Origin: Planktothricoides raciborskii GIHE-MW2
GTDB taxonomy: Bacteria > Cyanobacteriota > Cyanobacteriia > Cyanobacteriales > Laspinemataceae
DNA length: 64,000 nucleotides
Reading direction: 5' to 3'
NCBI RefSeq assembly: GCF_040564635.1
Contig: NZ_CP159837.1
Location: 2,421,001-2,485,000, forward strand
Position numbers and translations under genes: made by a program. Below are positions 61,158-64,000 of this stretch, piece after piece; the stretch's first letter is position 1, and each line of letters begins with the position of its first letter. The notes under the pieces were generated by a model, which was not told where the DNA came from, ran no database searches, and saw nothing but the letters and a program-made list of their open reading frames with translations.

Positions 61158-61799
61158 GTGAACAACCTTTTTTCTAAGTTACGAGATTTCGTCACCGGCA
61201 CCCCAGGCGACGAATATGATGAATACTATGATGGAGATGCGGAGGGACAAGGCTATCAAAATTTGTACCCAGAACAACCGCCTGCCCCAGCCGCCCCAGC
61301 CGATAATAGCCAGACCCGTAGTAGACTTCGAGACAGAACAGTTAGTGCTGTTGGCATGAGTTCTTCAAATATTGGTATGGGTGGAGCAGATACAGGAATG
61401 AATACAAATTTAAAGGGGATGAATAATGTGATTGGAATGCCCGGTGCCGCTAATGGGATCAGCGAAGTTGTGGTAATGGAACCTCGCTCGTTTGAAGAAA
61501 TGCCTCAAGCCATCCAAGGTTTGCGGGAACGCAAATCTGTGGTGTTGAACCTGACCATGATGGATCCCGACCAAGCCCAAAGAGCCGTCGATTTTATTGC
61601 CGGTGGAACTTATGCCCTGGATGGCCACCAAGAAAGAATTGGTGAAAGCATCTTTTTGTTTACACCGAGTTGTGTTCAAGTCAGCACTCAGTCTGGTGTT
61701 GTCCATGATGTCCTGCAACATCATATCCGCTCTTCGCGTCAGCCAATAGCGCCGACCGGAAACTGGAATGATGACCAAATGCGGATGGCTTCTCAGTAA
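61158..61799 (+). CDS. sepF: Cell division protein SepF
   Basis: 213 residues, GTG start at 61158 with GAGGGAG about 8 bases upstream. The N-terminal amphipathic helix ([14 protein letters not shown]) is the membrane anchor, then an acidic and Pro/Ala-rich linker. The SepF domain at about 100-190 reads [60 protein letters not shown]. It anchors and bundles FtsZ at midcell. In cyanobacteria (Cdv2/Ylmf) it commonly sits between pipY and proC. Confidence 0.95.
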   Translation: MNNLFSKLRDFVTGTPGDEYDEYYDGDAEGQGYQNLYPEQPPAPAAPADNSQTRSRLRDRTVSAVGMSSSNIGMGGADTGMNTNLKGMNNVIGMPGAANGISEVVVMEPRSFEEMPQAIQGLRERKSVVLNLTMMDPDQAQRAVDFIAGGTYALDGHQERIGESIFLFTPSCVQVSTQSGVVHDVLQHHIRSSRQPIAPTGNWNDDQMRMASQ

Positions 61800-61829
61800 G
61801 TTTCTCGCTTTCTGCTAGTAAATCTATTC

Positions 61830-61859
61830 GTAGGGTGGGCAAGATTTTGCCCACCCTAC
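61830..61859 (+). terminator. Hairpin terminator after sepF
   Basis: GTAGGGTGGGCAAG/ATTTTGCCCACCCTAC forms a 13-bp stem; only a short T run (gtttt) follows. Confidence 0.65.
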
Positions 61860-61902
61860 TGTTTTAAAATTATCCATAATTAGCAGAAAGGATTAGAGAA
61901 AA

Positions 61903-62706
61903 TTGTCCATAAAATTAGGCATGATTGGCGGTGGGGTAATGGGAGAGGCGCTTTTATCCCGGTTAATCGCCCAAAGCGTCTATGCGCCTCAAGAGGTGAT
62001 CGTTAGCGATCCCCTACCTCAGCGAAGAGAATATTTAAGTGAAAAATATCAGGTTCAGGTGACATCTGATAATCAGGCTGTCGCCTTGGCAGATCGGGTG
62101 CTCTTATTGGCAATTAAGCCCCAAGTATTTGATGCAGTAGTTGCCCAGTTATCTGCCGGTGATGCTAAAGACCAGTTGGTGTTGTCTATTCTCGCCGGGG
62201 TGCCTCTGCGGAAATTGGAGGCGGCATTTCCCCAACAGCCTGTGATTCGGGCAATGCCCAATACTCCGGCAACGGTGGGGGCAGGTATTACCGCGATCGC
62301 CCCTGGGAAACTGGTTACACCGTCGCACTTGCAACAAGGTCAGCAGATATTGCAAGCAGTGGGGGATGTGGTGGAAGTCCCCGAATCCATGATGGATGCA
62401 GTGACGGGGCTTTCCGGTTCTGGCCCTGGTTATGTCGCGATCGCCATTGAAGCCTTAACTGATGGCGGTGTTGCGGCTGGTTTACCAAGGGCGATCGCCG
62501 CCAAACTAGCCCTAAACACCGTATTAGGCACCGCGCAACTACTCAAAGAAACGGAAATGCACCCAGCAGAACTCAAAGATCGAGTCACCAGTCCAGGGGG
62601 AACCACCATTGCCGGAATTGCCCAACTAGAAAGCGCCGGATTTCGTTCCGCCTTAATTGAAGCCGTCCGCAAAGCCGCCCAAAGGTCTCAAGAACTCGGC
62701 AGCTAG
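61903..62706 (+). CDS. proC: Pyrroline-5-carboxylate reductase
   Basis: 267 residues, TTG start at 61903. The first ATG is six codons on, inside the first beta strand (SIKLGMIGGGVMGEALL), so TTG fits better; AAAGGA lies about 10 bases upstream. Rossmann motif GMIGGGVMGEAL, then VLLLAIKPQVFDAVVAQL, VIRAMPNTPATVGAGITAI and the C-terminal signature LKDRVTSPGGTTIAGIAQLE. Makes proline from pyrroline 5-carboxylate with NAD(P)H. Confidence 0.97.
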   Translation: MSIKLGMIGGGVMGEALLSRLIAQSVYAPQEVIVSDPLPQRREYLSEKYQVQVTSDNQAVALADRVLLLAIKPQVFDAVVAQLSAGDAKDQLVLSILAGVPLRKLEAAFPQQPVIRAMPNTPATVGAGITAIAPGKLVTPSHLQQGQQILQAVGDVVEVPESMMDAVTGLSGSGPGYVAIAIEALTDGGVAAGLPRAIAAKLALNTVLGTAQLLKETEMHPAELKDRVTSPGGTTIAGIAQLESAGFRSALIEAVRKAAQRSQELGS

Positions 62707-62710
62707 AGCC

Positions 62711-63020
62711 CCAGAAACCGGGTTTCTTGAAGCGGCCCAGAAACCGGGTTTCTTGCGTCAACCCTTGCCACCCACCAACAACGCTCATAGAAACCCGGTT
62801 TCTTGTCGGCCGAAGTCCAAGGACCCCTGAAACCGGGTTTCTTGCGTCAACCCTTGCCACCCACCAACAAACATCATAGAAACCCGGTTTCTTGTCCCTG
62901 GGGCTAGAAACCTGGAGAGGTTAGAAACCGGGTTTCTATGTAAGGGCCGGTGGGGAGGCCGAGATTTCTTAGAGAAACCCGGTTTCTTGTCCAGGAGTCC
63001 AGAAACCGGGTTTCTTTCCT
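62711..63020. repeat. Dense AGAAACCSGGTTTCT cluster 1
   Basis: Eight copies of the palindrome in about 300 bp (near 62713, 62741, 62790, 62830, 62878, 62925, 62973, 63002). Spacers include the recurring ttgcgtcaacccttgccacc caccaac and tgtccctgggg words. Confidence 0.95.
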
Positions 63021-63027
63021 GCTGAAT

Positions 63028-63315
63028 TCAAATTGCCTGACAATTTTTCGGAAACAAACTAATCAAAGTGCGTAAAGCCCTATTCACCGTTTCAGCATCA
63101 GGAAAATATTCCCGCACATCTGGATCAAGCATAATTGCTCCATCTTCCAGAGTAAAATATTGAACAATATCCTTGCCATCGGTTTGATGAATGGTCACAG
63201 TATGTCCTTGCCGATAGGCTTGGTAATGCTTGCCGCGTATGCCCCCGGTAAAATCATATTCTGGAAGCATTTCATCATCAGTGATATCTGGCTGGTCAAA
63301 ATTATGATTGTTCAT
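63028..63315 (-). CDS. Antitoxin-like partner of BrnT
   Basis: 95 residues: LPEYDFTGGIRGKHYQAYRQ, a HTVTIHQTDGKDIVQYF extension, then MLDPDVREYFPDAETVNRAL. The EYDF-x-GG-x-RGK-Y opening and the DPDV ... VN-AL end are the pattern of proteins next to BrnT toxins in cyanobacteria. ATG lies 14 bp inside the toxin gene (63302-63315 overlap). Probably a DNA-binding or neutralising antitoxin in toxin-first order, as in brnT-brnA. Confidence 0.75.
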   Translation of the reverse strand: MNNHNFDQPDITDDEMLPEYDFTGGIRGKHYQAYRQGHTVTIHQTDGKDIVQYFTLEDGAIMLDPDVREYFPDAETVNRALRTLISLFPKNCQAI

Positions 63316-63580
63316 AGATTTTCCTCTCTGTTTTGGTGGCTTTCCGACAACTAATAATCCGAATGTTTGCTTGACGTTCTGTGTAAACTACAACAAGTAA
63401 CTGACCTTGACTGGACCGACCAATATCAATATAGCGATCTTCATTATCCGAGTGCTGGGAATCAGCGATCGTTATCGATAATGGGTCATTGAAAACGGTT
63501 TTTGCTTCCTCAAAACTAATTCCGTGTTTTTTGAGGTTATTTTCGGCTTTTTCTTCATGCCATTCAAACCTCAACTGCAT
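63302..63580 (-). CDS. BrnT-family toxin
   Basis: 92 residues from the ATG at 63580 (MQLRFEWHEEKAENNLKKHG). An in-frame ATG at 63751 is rejected because it only reads the palindrome cluster. Motifs: FEWHEEKAENNLKKHGISFE, DSQHSDNEDRYIDIGRSSQG, IRIISCRKATKTERKIYE. BrnT is a RelE-like ribonuclease. Its gene lies between two dense repeat clusters; leader GAGGCGAT just upstream is a weak ribosome binding site. Confidence 0.85.
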   Translation of the reverse strand: MQLRFEWHEEKAENNLKKHGISFEEAKTVFNDPLSITIADSQHSDNEDRYIDIGRSSQGQLLVVVYTERQANIRIISCRKATKTERKIYEQS

Positions 63581-63599
63581 ATCATCGCCTCTTGAAAAT

Positions 63600-64000
63600 T
63601 GAGAAACCGGGTAATTGACGAAAATCTCGGTTAGGATAGATAAATTATCGCCGAAACCCGGTTTCTTGTCCCCCCAGAAACCCGGTTTCTTTTTTCGGCC
63701 CAGAAACCGGGTTTCTTGCGTTAACCCTTGCCACCCACCAACAACTCTCATAGAAACCCGGTTTCTTCTTTGCCGAAGTCAAATGGCCCCAACACCTGAA
63801 GCGGTTAGAAACCCGGTTTCTTGTCCCTGGGGCGGTGGGAAGCCGGGAGAGGTTAGAAACCGGGTTTCTTGTCCCTGGGGCGGTGGGAAGCCGGGAGAGG
63901 TTAGAAACCGGGTTTCTATGTAGGGGCCTGTGGGGTGGCAAAGGTTAACTTAAGAAACCCGGTTTCTTGTCCCTGGGGCGGTGGGAAGCCGGGAGAGGTT
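63600..64000. repeat. Dense AGAAACCSGGTTTCT cluster 2 with a 48-bp tandem unit
   Basis: Eight palindrome copies (near 63653, 63677, 63701, 63752, 63808, 63855, 63903, 63952). A 48-bp unit (agaaaccgggtttcttgtcc, ctggggcggtgggaagccggg, agaggtt) is repeated in tandem from about 63807 and continues to the end of the window. Upstream leader for the BrnT gene on the minus strand. Confidence 0.95.

Noticed and set aside
62711-63020. CRISPR-like spacing of a conserved short repeat
   Set aside because: The repeat is a 15-bp palindrome, spacers vary from 13 to 40 bp and several spacers are themselves repeated. No cas genes.
63302-63751. BrnT gene with a longer N-terminus starting at 63751
   Set aside because: The extra 57 residues (containing KKPGFWGDKKPGFG) are only a translation of the palindrome cluster; the family starts at MQLRFEWHE.

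Overview
The window comes from a filamentous cyanobacterium, most likely an oscillatorialean (Microcoleus, Planktothricoides, Oscillatoria or Kamptonema type). The HIP1 octamer GCGATCGC is very frequent, and the gene content includes pipX-pipY-sepF-proC, xisH/xisI and Uma2 proteins. Intergenic DNA is crowded with palindromic elements (AGAAACCSGGTTTCT and GGGCGAAGCAT families), MITEs and microsatellites. The genus is an inference; no rRNA gene is present.

Layout. 0-2.2 kb: end of a probable specialised-metabolite locus, a 5'-truncated glycine amidinotransferase of the CyrA/SxtG type followed by an MFS exporter. 2.3-10.5 kb: a decaying patchwork of toxin-antitoxin modules (two PIN pairs, a Doc-like pair, an XRE/PIN pair, a further remnant) and three broken Rpn-family nuclease copies. 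It has been cut by two MITE families and an IS5-type element, all using TA targets, so several ancestral reading frames can be rebuilt exactly. 10.5-14.9 kb: a CHAT-FHA protein, an unknown protein and, convergently, an FHA-PrsW intramembrane protease. 15-29 kb: a 63-bp tandem array, peptide deformylase, a large RTX/Calx-beta protein, two SH3-like paralogues, a TolC-family protein, a periplasmic-binding protein, a TIGR04222-like membrane protein, then mobile-element remnants. 29.6-44 kb: an acyltransferase, an Rh-type channel, a beta-propeller repeat protein, a XisH::XisI fusion, Uma2, PlsY, a small-molecule kinase, a CPA2 antiporter and a desaturase-SDR fusion. 44-52.6 kb: a c-di-AMP (ydaO/yuaA) riboswitch before an ion transporter, LD-carboxypeptidase, S4 protein, IspF, an internally deleted L-lactate dehydrogenase pseudogene, an RCK potassium channel and tRNA-Val(UAC). 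52.6-64 kb: housekeeping genes (DUF2227, MazG, Der, EcfT, a TrpE/PabB-like enzyme, PipX, PipY, SepF, ProC) and a BrnT-type toxin pair between two dense clusters of the AGAAACCSGGTTTCT palindrome.

The genes do not form one pathway. Themes are ion and osmotic homeostasis (c-di-AMP-sensing transporter, RCK channel, CPA2 antiporter), nitrogen signalling (PipX/PipY, Rh channel), FHA-dependent proteolysis as a possible new signalling pair, and heavy remodelling by small TA-targeting elements. All family assignments are from reading motifs; no database search was run.
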